DNA of 61,169 nt. It comes from Bacillota bacterium (GTDB taxonomy: Bacteria > Bacillota > Clostridia > Acetivibrionales > JAFADI01). Numbering within the stretch: position 1 is the stretch's first letter; each line of letters starts with the position of its first letter. This document shows, one piece after another, positions 8,494 through 16,485 of this stretch. The stretch spans positions 1 to 61,169 of the forward strand of contig JAFADI010000101.1 of the NCBI GenBank assembly GCA_023424965.1. Reading direction: 5' to 3'. The notes beneath the pieces were generated by a model that searched no databases, was not told the origin of the DNA, and saw only the letters and a list, made by a program, of their open reading frames with translations. The position numbers and the translations under genes were made by a program.

Positions 8494-8714
8494 CACTTCA
8501 TGGATTTCCATTAAGTTATTTTTTTAACATATTAATTATTTATTTAACAATCCTGGATAAATAATTCACATGATTTCGACGCCGGCAAAAAGGACATTCA
8601 AACCCGCTTTTGTCCGGCAAGCTTCGTCCATGGAAATGGCTGAATTTTGATATTTTCTTGGAAAGGATTAGATAAACCGTCAAAGCGGCAGGAATAAATT
8701 TCAAAGTCTTATCA

Positions 8715-9416
8715 TTACGGACTTCCTTGCATGTAAATCTTCTCGATGAATTCGAAGTGTTTTTTCATGGCTTGTGAAGCCTTCTCAGGGTCGCGTGACT
8801 CCACCCCCCGGTATATTTCCTCATGCTGCTCGATGAGGAGTTGTTTGTTTTCCTTGTCCCTCATGATGGCGGCTCTCGCATCCTTAATAAAATGCTCGAT
8901 CAGGTTGGATATGACGTTTAACGTATTGAGCAGCAGCAAATTTCCCGAAGCCTGGGCCACTTTGTAGTGGAATTCCTTGTCAATCTTGCTGCTGGACGCC
9001 TCATCTTCCGTGCTCTTAAAGTCGTCGATGAGCTGCCCCATTGCCAGAATTTCCGGCTCTGTAACCCTTGATGCCGCCAGGGTGGCACTCTCAATTTCAA
9101 GGATTCTTCTCAAAACCAGAATGTCTTCCGGTTTGCTTTTCTGGAGCATGAACATGATGGACATGGGCTGGAAAAGGCTTTTCTCAAAATTCGCCTGAAT
9201 GAAGTTTCCTCCGCCCTGCTTGCTTTCCACAAGCCCTATGACCTCAAGAGCCCTCAGCGCCTCACGTATGGAAGCCCTGCTCACCTCCAGTTGTTCCGCC
9301 AGAACCCTTTCGGAGGGAAGCTTGTCTCCCTTTTTGAGTGTTCCATCCAGAATCATGGACTGGATCTGCTCGATGATATATTCATACACCTTTTTGCTTT
9401 TAATGGGATTAAACAT
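8715..9416 (-). CDS. GntR/FadR-family regulator of lactate use
   Basis: This 233-residue protein has a winged-helix GntR domain (residues 8-76), with KLPSERVLAEQLEVSRASIR and EALRALEVIGLVESKQGGG, followed by an all-helical FadR C-terminal domain (FCD) with the metal-binding pattern D(x3)H...H (EFHYKV near 147, EQHEEIYRGV near 193, KKHFEF near 217). Members controlling lactate genes (LldR) bind TGGT...ACCA palindromes, and such a palindrome lies upstream of lctP. It stands first in the cluster on the same strand, the position of lctA in A. woodii. The 284-base gap to lctP indicates a separate promoter for the structural genes. AGAGGAT precedes the ATG. Confidence 0.88.
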   Translation of the reverse strand: MFNPIKSKKVYEYIIEQIQSMILDGTLKKGDKLPSERVLAEQLEVSRASIREALRALEVIGLVESKQGGGNFIQANFEKSLFQPMSIMFMLQKSKPEDILVLRRILEIESATLAASRVTEPEILAMGQLIDDFKSTEDEASSSKIDKEFHYKVAQASGNLLLLNTLNVISNLIEHFIKDARAAIMRDKENKQLLIEQHEEIYRGVESRDPEKASQAMKKHFEFIEKIYMQGSP

Positions 9417-9664
9417 GTTTATCCTCTCATTTTACGGGCTTCATCCAATTTAATGCACATACCGGAGTTCAAACCCCTCCCGGCTTACGTCCTTCAAACC
9501 GACTGCACCTTAAAATTATACCACAATCCGGTCCGCTTGAGAATTTAAAGTCGCCAAAGGTGGTACCAAAACAAAACCTGCCGCAAGGGGACAGGCATGG
9601 CACATGGAATCAGCCTTCACCGGGCCGTTATCGCGCTTAATATCCATATATTTTCTGATTTGTC

Positions 9665-10552
9665 TCAATAAGGGTACACATATTCATTTTTGGGTTTATC
9701 TGCCCCCACGATGCTTTCAGCGTCTATCACCGGCGTTTTTTGTCCTTTATAATCTATAATTTTAACCCTGCCTGTGACTTTTATCCAGGTATCCTGTTTT
9801 AATTCAAACGCTTTGTCATAGCGGCACAAAAAACCCACCGGCTGTAAATCCGCTGTGCAACAGGCCATCATCAGTCTCGCCGGTACGAATTCATTTTTTT
9901 CAAACTGCTTGTCTTTGAACACAAACCCCGTCACCTCGATCTTTTTCCCCTCATATACTCCCATTTTTTCATAAATTTCCTGGAGCCATTTAACGAAGTT
10001 GTCGTCGTCCATAACCACCCTATCGTTTTGCAGTTTCAGGCCGCTGTCCTTCTGGCCAGGGTCAGGCCCTGCCAACGCCAGGGAATCCGAACCATTATCC
10101 GGGCCCGGCAAAACCGACGGGTCCGAATTCAAATCATTCCCCGGGCCTGCGGCCTCATCCCCCGGAGAAAAATACCCGGGATTATCGGCCGGGCCGCTAT
10201 TTAATTGGGCTCCGCCAACCTTCCGGGCAATTCCCATATCGCCGAAGGACATGGAAGTTGAATCCATTGATTTTGCCGGCAGCGCAAAGGCGAGAATCAG
10301 CGGAATAAGGAAAAGCAGGTATGGGGCAAGGTTGGACCTCCGCTTCGGTTTGAATAAATCTCTCGTATAAAATAGAGATATTAAAACCATCATCACAATG
10401 CCAAACTTTATGTAGGGCACAATGCGCGGATGTACATAAAGCTGCACCTGGCCAGACCGTACAATCGAATAAAAGAACAGGGCAAAGCCCAGTAAAACAA
10501 GCATCTTCAGCAATGCGTCTAGATTAATTCTTCTAAATTCGGATACATACAT
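9665..10552 (-). CDS. TIGR03943/YcgQ-like membrane protein, partner of the permease
   Basis: This 295-residue protein has two or three N-terminal membrane helices (about residues 14-95), a proline/glycine/aspartate-rich linker (about 105-180) and a C-terminal globular domain with VPARLMMACCTADLQPVGF, the hallmark of the TIGR03943/DUF1980 family (Bacillus YcgQ). These proteins are encoded beside COG0701 permeases, as here: the gene starts 10 bases after the GTPase-permease fusion gene. The CC pair in the hallmark could bind a metal, but no experiment is known to me. The ATG at 10552 is chosen because GAGGTG lies eight bases upstream; a TTG at 10570 would overlap the fusion gene. A second copy of this gene pair lies at 15359-18060. 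Confidence 0.82.
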   Translation of the reverse strand: MYVSEFRRINLDALLKMLVLLGFALFFYSIVRSGQVQLYVHPRIVPYIKFGIVMMVLISLFYTRDLFKPKRRSNLAPYLLFLIPLILAFALPAKSMDSTSMSFGDMGIARKVGGAQLNSGPADNPGYFSPGDEAAGPGNDLNSDPSVLPGPDNGSDSLALAGPDPGQKDSGLKLQNDRVVMDDDNFVKWLQEIYEKMGVYEGKKIEVTGFVFKDKQFEKNEFVPARLMMACCTADLQPVGFLCRYDKAFELKQDTWIKVTGRVKIIDYKGQKTPVIDAESIVGADKPKNEYVYPY

Positions 10553-10562
10553 TTCAATCACC

Positions 10563-12179
10563 TCATCCAAACAGCAGCGTCGTCAGAAACAGCAGCAATG
10601 CGAAGGAAAGCCCGAACACAACAAGGACGAGCTTTGCAACAAACCGTTTTCTAAAGCTTCCCATCAGCATTAACAGGTTTTTTATATCCAGCATGGGCCC
10701 AAGGACCATAAAGCCCATGACCGCCCCCATTGGGAACTGGCTGACAAAGGTCCTTGCAATAAAAGCGTCGGAGGTCGAGCATACGGAGAGTACAAAGGCA
10801 GAGAGCATCATTATCAAAAGAGCTGCAATATAGTCTCCCCCAAGGCTTGCGAGTATATCCTTCGGAACCATTGTCTGAAAAATACTCGATAAAAAAGCAC
10901 CCACAATGAGATAACGGCCTACTTCAAAGAACTCGGCGCCTGCATGTTTGAAAATCGCTTCTATTTTGCTCCATATATTTTGAGGCCTGCCCCTATCCCC
11001 GCAATACCCGCATTTGCAGGTAAAATTGTCAAACCCGTTTAACACCGAGGTATTTGCTTCAGGGAAAAACAAAAATATCAATCCAACGGCCAAAGCGACG
11101 GTAATGCCTAAATATACCCTGTAAAATGCGATGGACGGCCGGCCGGGGAATGCATACAAGGTGGATGCTATGACGATGGGATTTACAATGGGTGCCGCAA
11201 GCATAAAAGTCACTGCTGTCGGTATGGGGACACCTTTTTTCACAAGCCGTGCCGCTACGGGAATAATCGCGCAGTCACAGACCGGAAAAAACAGTCCCAC
11301 AAGCGCCGCAGCGACAAATCCCAGCCCCTTTTTCCGCGGGAAAAGCTTTACGATGGTTTCACTGGATACAAACACCTGTATAATCGCTGAAACAAGCACC
11401 CCAAACAAAATAAAGGGAAATGCCTGGATTAATATGCTCAGGAATACGGTATTCAGCACTTGCAGCCAGGACAGGTCTATGCTTGAAGCGCTGAAATCCA
11501 CTGATCTGAATACGGAGAAAAACAGGTACCCGGCAACAAGTATTATAAATACTGCAAAAAGCTTATCCGAGGGCTTGCGAGGTCTGACCTCCTTTTCCAT
11601 GTACATGGCTCCATGGTCAGCGGATATGTTCTCCTCCTCACTCATGACACCCCTGACAATTTCTGCAAATTTGTTTATGGCTTTAAGCGTTTTTTCCATT
11701 GCATCCAGCCTGGGCTTTGAAAAGTTATCCGCCTTATTTACCACGATGAAGTCGCTGTTGGAAATTTGTTCTATCAGGATGGCTCCCATATTATTCATGT
11801 ACAGGTCAAAGGTGGACGCATCGATGGTACAAACTATTTTATCCACCGCACAGCTCTTTCGGATGCTTCGGTCATCCATCACGGTCAAGGCATCCTCCAA
11901 TTGGTGCATTCCGTTCAATTCAACAATAACCCTGTCCGGAAGGTACTTTTTTAGAATGCCTTGCAGCCATTGAGCGTCCAGATTCGTCTCTTTATCAAGC
12001 TTTTGGACGCAGATATTCTTATCCTCCAGGAGACTGTCCTCAAGCGCTGCTTCGCCAAACTCTCCCTGTATAATCACCGTACTTTTTGACGAGGGCTTTT
12101 CATTCTCAAGCATACTGTTTATAAACGTTGTTTTTCCGGACCCTAAAAAGCCAGTGACTATAACAATTTGTGTTTTCAT
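10563..12179 (-). CDS. Fusion of a COG0523-like GTPase with a COG0701 permease
   Basis: This 538-residue protein joins two families usually made separately. Residues 1-200 resemble the G3E/CobW GTPases: Walker A GFLGSGKTTF at 10-19, a GEFGE element near 43, and an intact G4 motif NKAD near 160. The GCxCC metal motif of COG0523 proteins is absent (KNICVQ at its place). From about residue 215 on there is a COG0701 permease with roughly eight helices and the conserved PVCDCAIIPVA, KKGVPIPTAVTFMLAAPIVNP and CSTSDAFIARTF segments; a Cys-rich loop, CKCGYC, lies midway. The protein probably moves a metal ion or metal complex with GTPase control, by inference. It lies downstream of the Fur-family gene. 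The ATG at 12179 has AGAGG eight bases upstream. Confidence 0.8.
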   Translation of the reverse strand: MKTQIVIVTGFLGSGKTTFINSMLENEKPSSKSTVIIQGEFGEAALEDSLLEDKNICVQKLDKETNLDAQWLQGILKKYLPDRVIVELNGMHQLEDALTVMDDRSIRKSCAVDKIVCTIDASTFDLYMNNMGAILIEQISNSDFIVVNKADNFSKPRLDAMEKTLKAINKFAEIVRGVMSEEENISADHGAMYMEKEVRPRKPSDKLFAVFIILVAGYLFFSVFRSVDFSASSIDLSWLQVLNTVFLSILIQAFPFILFGVLVSAIIQVFVSSETIVKLFPRKKGLGFVAAALVGLFFPVCDCAIIPVAARLVKKGVPIPTAVTFMLAAPIVNPIVIASTLYAFPGRPSIAFYRVYLGITVALAVGLIFLFFPEANTSVLNGFDNFTCKCGYCGDRGRPQNIWSKIEAIFKHAGAEFFEVGRYLIVGAFLSSIFQTMVPKDILASLGGDYIAALLIMMLSAFVLSVCSTSDAFIARTFVSQFPMGAVMGFMVLGPMLDIKNLLMLMGSFRKRFVAKLVLVVFGLSFALLLFLTTLLFG

Positions 12180-12203
12180 CCCCATATCCTCTGTAATATG
12201 CAT

Positions 12204-12237
12204 AAAAAGTTTATATATAATTATATATAAACTTTTT
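12204..12237. promoter_or_regulatory. Perfect 34-bp AT-rich palindrome
   Basis: Two exact 17-base half-sites (AAAAAGTTTATATATAA and its complement) meet without a spacer, 25-58 bases upstream of the fusion-gene start and downstream of the Fur-family gene. With just two G:C pairs it is a poor candidate for a strong terminator. It could be an operator, a bidirectional terminator or a cruciform. Confidence 0.6.
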
Positions 12238-12315
12238 CCTGAAATTATGAGCAAGCATTCGTCTTTATTATGCCTGCATCCTATCGTGCACCCCTATCGC
12301 TCGATAACTCAGCTT

Positions 12316-12747
12316 CTACTCCTTCTGCCTGCATTCGGGGCAATAGCCGAAGATTTCAAGCTTATGTCCGGTAATATCAAACCGGGTCTTTTTCTCCAGT
12401 TTTTTTTCATAGACTTCCAATGGACATTGATCAACAACCAGTATCTTTTTGCAACAGACACATATGAGGTGGTGCTTGTGCTCCATCCGGTTCAGTTCAA
12501 ACATCGCCTTATTGTCTTCTGAGATGTTGTTCTTTAAGGCAAGACCTTTGGAAACAAACACATCAAGAATCCTATAGACTGTTGATAAGCTAATGGCAGT
12601 ATCCACTTGCTTCAGCTTCAAATAAATCTCCTCTGCTGTGGTAGGAAACTCCTGCTGCTTTAAAATGTCAAATATCTTGCTGCGCTGCCGGGTATTTTTG
12701 ATGCCGTTGCTTGTGAACCTCTCTTTATTGCTAATCTCTTCCACCAT
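12316..12747 (-). CDS. Fur-family metalloregulator, probable Zur
   Basis: This 143-residue protein is a full-length Fur-family repressor. The N-terminal winged helix is seen in KNTRQRSKIFDILKQQEFP and SLSTVYRILDVFVSKGLA (about residues 16-70). The dimerisation domain holds the metal region EHKHHLICVCC near 90 and two CxxC pairs (C-VC-C and CPEC) that form the structural zinc site. The neighbourhood (ZnuA-like lipoprotein, COG0523 GTPases, YibE) argues for zinc rather than iron or peroxide sensing; this is inference. Its own promoter carries a copy of the 21-bp inverted repeat (12869-12889), so autoregulation is likely. The fusion gene follows after 136 bases. A decayed relative lies at 22942. 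Confidence 0.85.
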   Translation of the reverse strand: MVEEISNKERFTSNGIKNTRQRSKIFDILKQQEFPTTAEEIYLKLKQVDTAISLSTVYRILDVFVSKGLALKNNISEDNKAMFELNRMEHKHHLICVCCKKILVVDQCPLEVYEKKLEKKTRFDITGHKLEIFGYCPECRQKE

Positions 12748-12868
12748 CTATTCATCCCTTCTCAAAGCGTATATAACACAAAATTTATTTTATCATTATT
12801 ATGAATCAGATGATACCAAATTCAACGATATTTGCGCTGTAACACCAATAAAAACCAAAGGATGAATT

Positions 12869-12889
12869 TGCAAACAATTAGCATTTGCA
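12869..12889 (-). promoter_or_regulatory. Candidate Zur box A (Fur-family gene)
   Basis: The site reads TGCAAA-N9-TTTGCA. It lies three bases downstream of TATAAT (12893-12898), whose -35 TTTTCA (12916-12921) is 17 bases further up, all on the minus strand. Binding here would cover the transcription start. Confidence 0.75.
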
Positions 12890-12892
12890 TTT

Positions 12893-12921
12893 ATTATACA
12901 CCAAAATTCCTTTATTGAAAA
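12893..12921 (-). promoter_or_regulatory. Promoter of the Fur-family regulator
   Basis: TTTTCA-N17-TATAAT on the minus strand, about 145 bases upstream of the start codon at 12747. Box A follows directly. Confidence 0.65.
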
Positions 12922-12992
12922 TAAGCCAGACAGGTGTTTTTATAAAAATTTAGCATAAATCCGGCGCTTGTCCGATAGGATTATATATCAAA

Positions 12993-13013
12993 TGCAAATA
13001 AGTATCAGTTGCA
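12993..13013 (+). promoter_or_regulatory. Candidate Zur box B (yibE/F gene)
   Basis: TGCAAA-N9-GTTGCA, one mismatch from the perfect inverted repeat. It begins three bases after a TATATC (12984-12989) that can serve as a -10, and 27 bases before the GTG start of the YibE/F gene. No good -35 is visible. Confidence 0.65.
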
Positions 13014-13039
13014 ATTACACTTCCAGGGAGTGATATACC

Positions 13040-14191
13040 GTGAAAAAAGCTTTTATAAACCTATGGCTCGTCATTCTATTCTTTCTATTATCTTCGCAAT
13101 ATGTGTGTGCAATGGAACAAGCGGCGGACGCACCGGCTTCCGTCCGGGCTGAGGTCCTGAGGTCTCTGTCGGTACAGGCTAAAGAAGGTGACTCCCTCGA
13201 GGGCAGCTTACTGGCTAAATCCCAAATGGTAGAAGTAAAAATTCTGGAGGGCCCCTTTAAGGGTCAGGTTATAAAAGCGGAGTACACACTGTCCCCCGGC
13301 TTTAATGAAAAGCACAAAGGAACAACGCTGGAAAAAGGGGATGAAGTCCGGCTGTATATTGAAGAAAATGAAGACGGCACCGTCAAAGATGCCTATGTAT
13401 CGGATATTGTCAGAGACAAATACCTCTTTTTTCTTGCTGCCGCTTTTGTCCTGGTACTCCTCTTCGTAGGAAAGCTCAAAGGCGTAAAGGCTTTAATTTC
13501 TCTCGTATTAACCTGCTATGGCGTCGTAAAAATCCTGATTCCGTCAATTTTGAAGGGCTATGACCCGGTGATGGTGTCTGTGGGTGTATGTACCGGCATT
13601 ATTGTCATCACGCTCCTCCTCGTCAGCGGATGGAGTAAAAAGACCCTGGCGGCTATCATAGGTACAACCGGGGGAGTCGTCACCGCCGGAATAATTGCAC
13701 AATTTGTAGGTACTCTGGCAAAGCTCACGGGAATGGGAGATGAGCAATCCCAAATGCTCCTGTATCTTCCCCAGACCATAAGCTTTGACTTCAGGGGTCT
13801 GCTTTTCGCAGGAATTATTATCGGTGCTCTTGGTGCGGCCATGGATGTGGGCATGTCCATCGCTTCCACAATGCATGAGCTCCATGCGTCCACACCTAGA
13901 ATTAAAAAGGCTGAGCTGATCAAAGCGGGAATGAATGTGGGAAGGGACATTATGGCCACCATGTCCAATACGCTGATTCTTGCCTATGCCGGAAGTTCAC
14001 TGCAGCTGCTTCTTTTATTAATGGTATATAATATCCCCTTTGCGGAAATTATCAACAAGGATGTCATCGCCAGTGAGATTGTAAGGTCTCTTGCCGGAAG
14101 CATCGGCCTGATTTTTACAATTCCCCTCACCGCATTTGCGGCAGGAATTCTGAGCAAAAAAAATACCCGTTTGAGAGCCTCGCGGCGGTAG
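13040..14191 (+). CDS. YibE/F family membrane protein
   Basis: This 383-residue protein has an N-terminal signal or anchor helix (residues 5-24), an extracellular domain of about 100 residues containing VKILEGPFKGQVIKAEYTLS and GDEVRLYIEENEDG, and then seven or so membrane helices, as in the YibE/F family (COG5438). Motifs include VGTLAKLTGMGDEQSQ and GALGAAMDVGMSIASTMHEL. The function of the family is unknown. Here it is divergent from the Fur-family regulator and has a regulator-type box at its promoter, so a role in zinc stress is inferred. The GTG start has GGGAG nine bases upstream. It is the only plus-strand gene of the metal island. Confidence 0.82.
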   Translation: MKKAFINLWLVILFFLLSSQYVCAMEQAADAPASVRAEVLRSLSVQAKEGDSLEGSLLAKSQMVEVKILEGPFKGQVIKAEYTLSPGFNEKHKGTTLEKGDEVRLYIEENEDGTVKDAYVSDIVRDKYLFFLAAAFVLVLLFVGKLKGVKALISLVLTCYGVVKILIPSILKGYDPVMVSVGVCTGIIVITLLLVSGWSKKTLAAIIGTTGGVVTAGIIAQFVGTLAKLTGMGDEQSQMLLYLPQTISFDFRGLLFAGIIIGALGAAMDVGMSIASTMHELHASTPRIKKAELIKAGMNVGRDIMATMSNTLILAYAGSSLQLLLLLMVYNIPFAEIINKDVIASEIVRSLAGSIGLIFTIPLTAFAAGILSKKNTRLRASRR

Positions 14192-14209
14192 GAAAAAATC
14201 AATGACGTA

Positions 14210-14239
14210 GATACCGGAAAGCCGATACTTTCCGGTATC
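14210..14239. terminator. Hairpin between convergent yibE/F and znuA-like genes
   Basis: Perfect 12-base arms, GATACCGGAAAG and CTTTCCGGTATC, with a six-base loop. No T-run follows, but the position between two converging genes fits a bidirectional terminator. Confidence 0.6.
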
Positions 14240-14307
14240 AGCTTTCCGGTCCAGCCAAAATCCTGCGTTTTAACTTTGATGAAACTATTCAATATACCTT
14301 CTCTATG

Positions 14308-15228
14308 CTATTGCTGTGCCTTCTTCAACGCCTCCAGATTTTCTCTCATTACGGAGAAATATTCTTTCCCCGCCTTTATATCTTCTTCCTCAAGTCCTTC
14401 GATAGGATTCAGGACGGCTGTTTCTGCTCCCGTCTCCTTTGCAATGGTTTCTGCCACCTTCGGACTGATCAATTCCTCATAGAAGATATACTTCACGTTA
14501 TTATCCTTTACGAACTTTGTGATTTCTGCCATTCTTGCCGGTGAGGGCTCCGCATCGGCGCTCAGACCTTCAATTGCCACCTGCTTCAATCCGTACGCCT
14601 CGCATATGTAGCCAAAGGCCTGATGTGCAACAACGATGTTTTTCTGTGTAAATTTAGAGGTTGCATCTTTAAATTCTTTATCCAGGTCATCAAACTTTTT
14701 TGCATTCTCCGAATAGTTCTTTTCATAGCTGTCTTTATTTCCAGGATCCGCAGATACCAGAGCATTCTTGATTACTTCCATTTGTTTCTTGGCATTCATA
14801 GGATTCAGCCATACATGGGGATCATACTGCAAATCCTCGTCTTCATCGGTATTTTCCATGAGCTTCAATTCTTTGGAAGTATCCACGGCGATCAGCTTTT
14901 TATTCTTCAGCGAGCCTAATATTTTGTCGAGCCAGTGCTCCATCCCTGCGCCGTTATACACAAGCACATCCGCCTTTTCGAGATTAGCAATATCGTTTGG
15001 CGTGGGCTCCCAGTCGTGCGGCTCCGTGCCGCCGGGAACAAGGTTGGTCAGTTGTATTTTGTCCCCGCCTACTTTATTTGTCAAATCATACATGGCATAA
15101 AAACTGGTATAAACGGAAATTTTCTTTCCTTCTGCCGGACCCGTTTCCGTTTTGGCACCGCATCCCGCCAGTACTGCCAGGCTCAGCACCACCAGCACAC
15201 ATAACGCCTTCAAAATGTTCTTTTTCAC
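14308..15228 (-). CDS. znuA: Zinc-type ABC transporter substrate-binding lipoprotein, ZnuA-like
   Basis: This 306-residue protein has a lipoprotein signal ending in LAGC with the anchoring cysteine at residue 23. The mature part is a cluster A-I metal-binding protein: ligands are visible as H71 (EPHDWEP), H138 (DPHVWLNP) and H202 (VVAHQAFGY), with the acidic EEL at 251-253. The loop between the first two histidines is acidic (NTDEDED) instead of the usual His-rich stretch of ZnuA. Three histidines favour zinc over manganese. No permease or ATPase gene is beside it, so those subunits must be encoded elsewhere or the protein works alone as a capture protein. A copy of the 21-bp box overlies its promoter. 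Confidence 0.88.
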   Translation of the reverse strand: MKKNILKALCVLVVLSLAVLAGCGAKTETGPAEGKKISVYTSFYAMYDLTNKVGGDKIQLTNLVPGGTEPHDWEPTPNDIANLEKADVLVYNGAGMEHWLDKILGSLKNKKLIAVDTSKELKLMENTDEDEDLQYDPHVWLNPMNAKKQMEVIKNALVSADPGNKDSYEKNYSENAKKFDDLDKEFKDATSKFTQKNIVVAHQAFGYICEAYGLKQVAIEGLSADAEPSPARMAEITKFVKDNNVKYIFYEELISPKVAETIAKETGAETAVLNPIEGLEEEDIKAGKEYFSVMRENLEALKKAQQ

Positions 15229-15253
15229 TCTTTATCTCTCCTTTTCGTTTTAT

Positions 15254-15274
15254 TGCAAACGCTTTGCATTTGCA
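15254..15274 (-). promoter_or_regulatory. Candidate Zur box C (znuA-like gene)
   Basis: A perfect TGCAAA-N9-TTTGCA repeat. On the minus strand it follows TATAAT (15278-15283) by three bases, with -35 TTTTCA (15301-15306) at 17-base spacing. It lies 26 bases upstream of the start codon. Confidence 0.78.
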
Positions 15275-15277
15275 ATA

Positions 15278-15306
15278 ATTATATACCATTTTATGCTATA
15301 TGAAAA
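15278..15306 (-). promoter_or_regulatory. Promoter of the znuA-like gene
   Basis: TTTTCA-N17-TATAAT on the minus strand. Same arrangement as the promoter of the Fur-family gene. Confidence 0.65.
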
Positions 15307-15358
15307 TAGGACAGAGAAGAAAAATATATTTTTTTACAGGCCTGCAGGAAAATATGCA

Positions 15359-16483
15359 TTAGAATGGATAGACGTAGCCCTCCACTTCCTCCGCAGGTTT
15401 AATTTTTGTCACGGTGATCTGAGGCTCCTCATTCTGCATGGATTTTCCTATATGGAGAACCCCTTCAACGGTGACCCATGACTCAGGTTTCAATTCGGAA
15501 ACGCCATCATATTGGCAAACCAGTCCAAAGGGTGTTAAATCGGCAATACAGCATGTCATTGTCAGCCGGGCGGGTACAAACTCATTGTCCGCCATCGTCA
15601 CATGGTCCTTAAAAACGAATCCCGTCATTGAAATCCGGTATCCGGAATATTTCTCCATATTGCTGTACAATTCGCAAATCCATTGATAAAAATACTCATT
15701 CCCAACGGTTATTTTCTTATTTTTTTTATCCAGCCCGGGTAGGGCGGCCGCAAATTCCTCTCCGGATAAAGCGGGTTTTGTACCGGGTGCCTCAGCATTT
15801 CCGGGACCGGGCACACTCTCCTGTACTTTGCCAGGCTTTGTATCCGGTATGGCATTCTCTGCCGGACCGGACTCCTCACCCTGCAATTTATCCGGTTGTT
15901 TCTCCGGTACGGCATTCCCTGCAGAGCCAGAGTCCTTATCCGGCACCGTTGTGCCTATGGAATCGGACCTGTTGTCTCCCGGGGGGGTGGTACCCGTTGA
16001 GGACGAGCCTGCTCCCGCGCTTGAGTCCGGACCGCCCGTGATATCTGTGATGCCCTCTGAAGGATAGTCTGTTGTGGTATTGGCCGAAGTGCCAGCTTCG
16101 GAACTTTGCGGGGGAATCTGCTTTTTGGGGGAGGCAGATGGATTCCGGCCAATCACGCCGGTCAAGGCATTTCCCCGGATGTATCTGGCAGAAAGATCAG
16201 AAGTAGCGAGAGGGCTGTGAGGCAGCAAGAGGGATAAAATAGGAATTACCAGCACAAAGCAGTGGGCCGAGCGTATGATATGCTGCGGGCGAAACAGCCT
16301 GCGAAGTCCTGCCAAAGCCCATATCATCATAATTACGGCCGTGAAGTAGAGATATGGCTTCATCCTGGGCGTAACATAGAAAAGGTATTTCCCGCTCTCC
16401 ACCAGATAAAACATCAGGCCGCCAAAAAGTGAATAGCACAGAAACTCTAAAAAAACCTGGGGATTAAACGCCTTTGCCTGCAT
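15359..16483 (-). CDS. Second TIGR03943/YcgQ-like membrane protein, with long repetitive linker
   Basis: This 374-residue paralogue of the protein at 9665 has N-terminal helices (about residues 10-90), a C-terminal domain with the hallmark VPARLTMTCCIADLTPFGLVC and YDGVSELKPESWVTVEG, and between them a low-complexity linker of about 140 residues rich in Pro, Gly, Ser and Thr. The linker contains imperfect copies of a unit like AGNAVPEKQPDK / AENAIPDTKPGK / GNAEAPGTKPA, so it grew by internal duplication. It probably spans part of the wall or tethers the domain to its permease partner. The start at 16483 lies two bases after the stop of the fusion gene and has GGGAGG eight bases upstream; a longer frame to 16531 would overlap that gene. 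Confidence 0.82.
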   Translation of the reverse strand: MQAKAFNPQVFLEFLCYSLFGGLMFYLVESGKYLFYVTPRMKPYLYFTAVIMMIWALAGLRRLFRPQHIIRSAHCFVLVIPILSLLLPHSPLATSDLSARYIRGNALTGVIGRNPSASPKKQIPPQSSEAGTSANTTTDYPSEGITDITGGPDSSAGAGSSSTGTTPPGDNRSDSIGTTVPDKDSGSAGNAVPEKQPDKLQGEESGPAENAIPDTKPGKVQESVPGPGNAEAPGTKPALSGEEFAAALPGLDKKNKKITVGNEYFYQWICELYSNMEKYSGYRISMTGFVFKDHVTMADNEFVPARLTMTCCIADLTPFGLVCQYDGVSELKPESWVTVEGVLHIGKSMQNEEPQITVTKIKPAEEVEGYVYPF

Positions 16484-16485
16484 AT

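Noticed and set aside
8570..8630. Imperfect hairpin (GCCGGC ... TCCGGC) after the GntR gene
   Set aside because: It could be a terminator, but the stem has mismatches and no T-run on the minus strand; left unassigned.
11131..11973. 280-codon plus-strand frame opposite the fusion gene
   Set aside because: Antisense of membrane and GTPase coding sequence; composition biased and no start signal.
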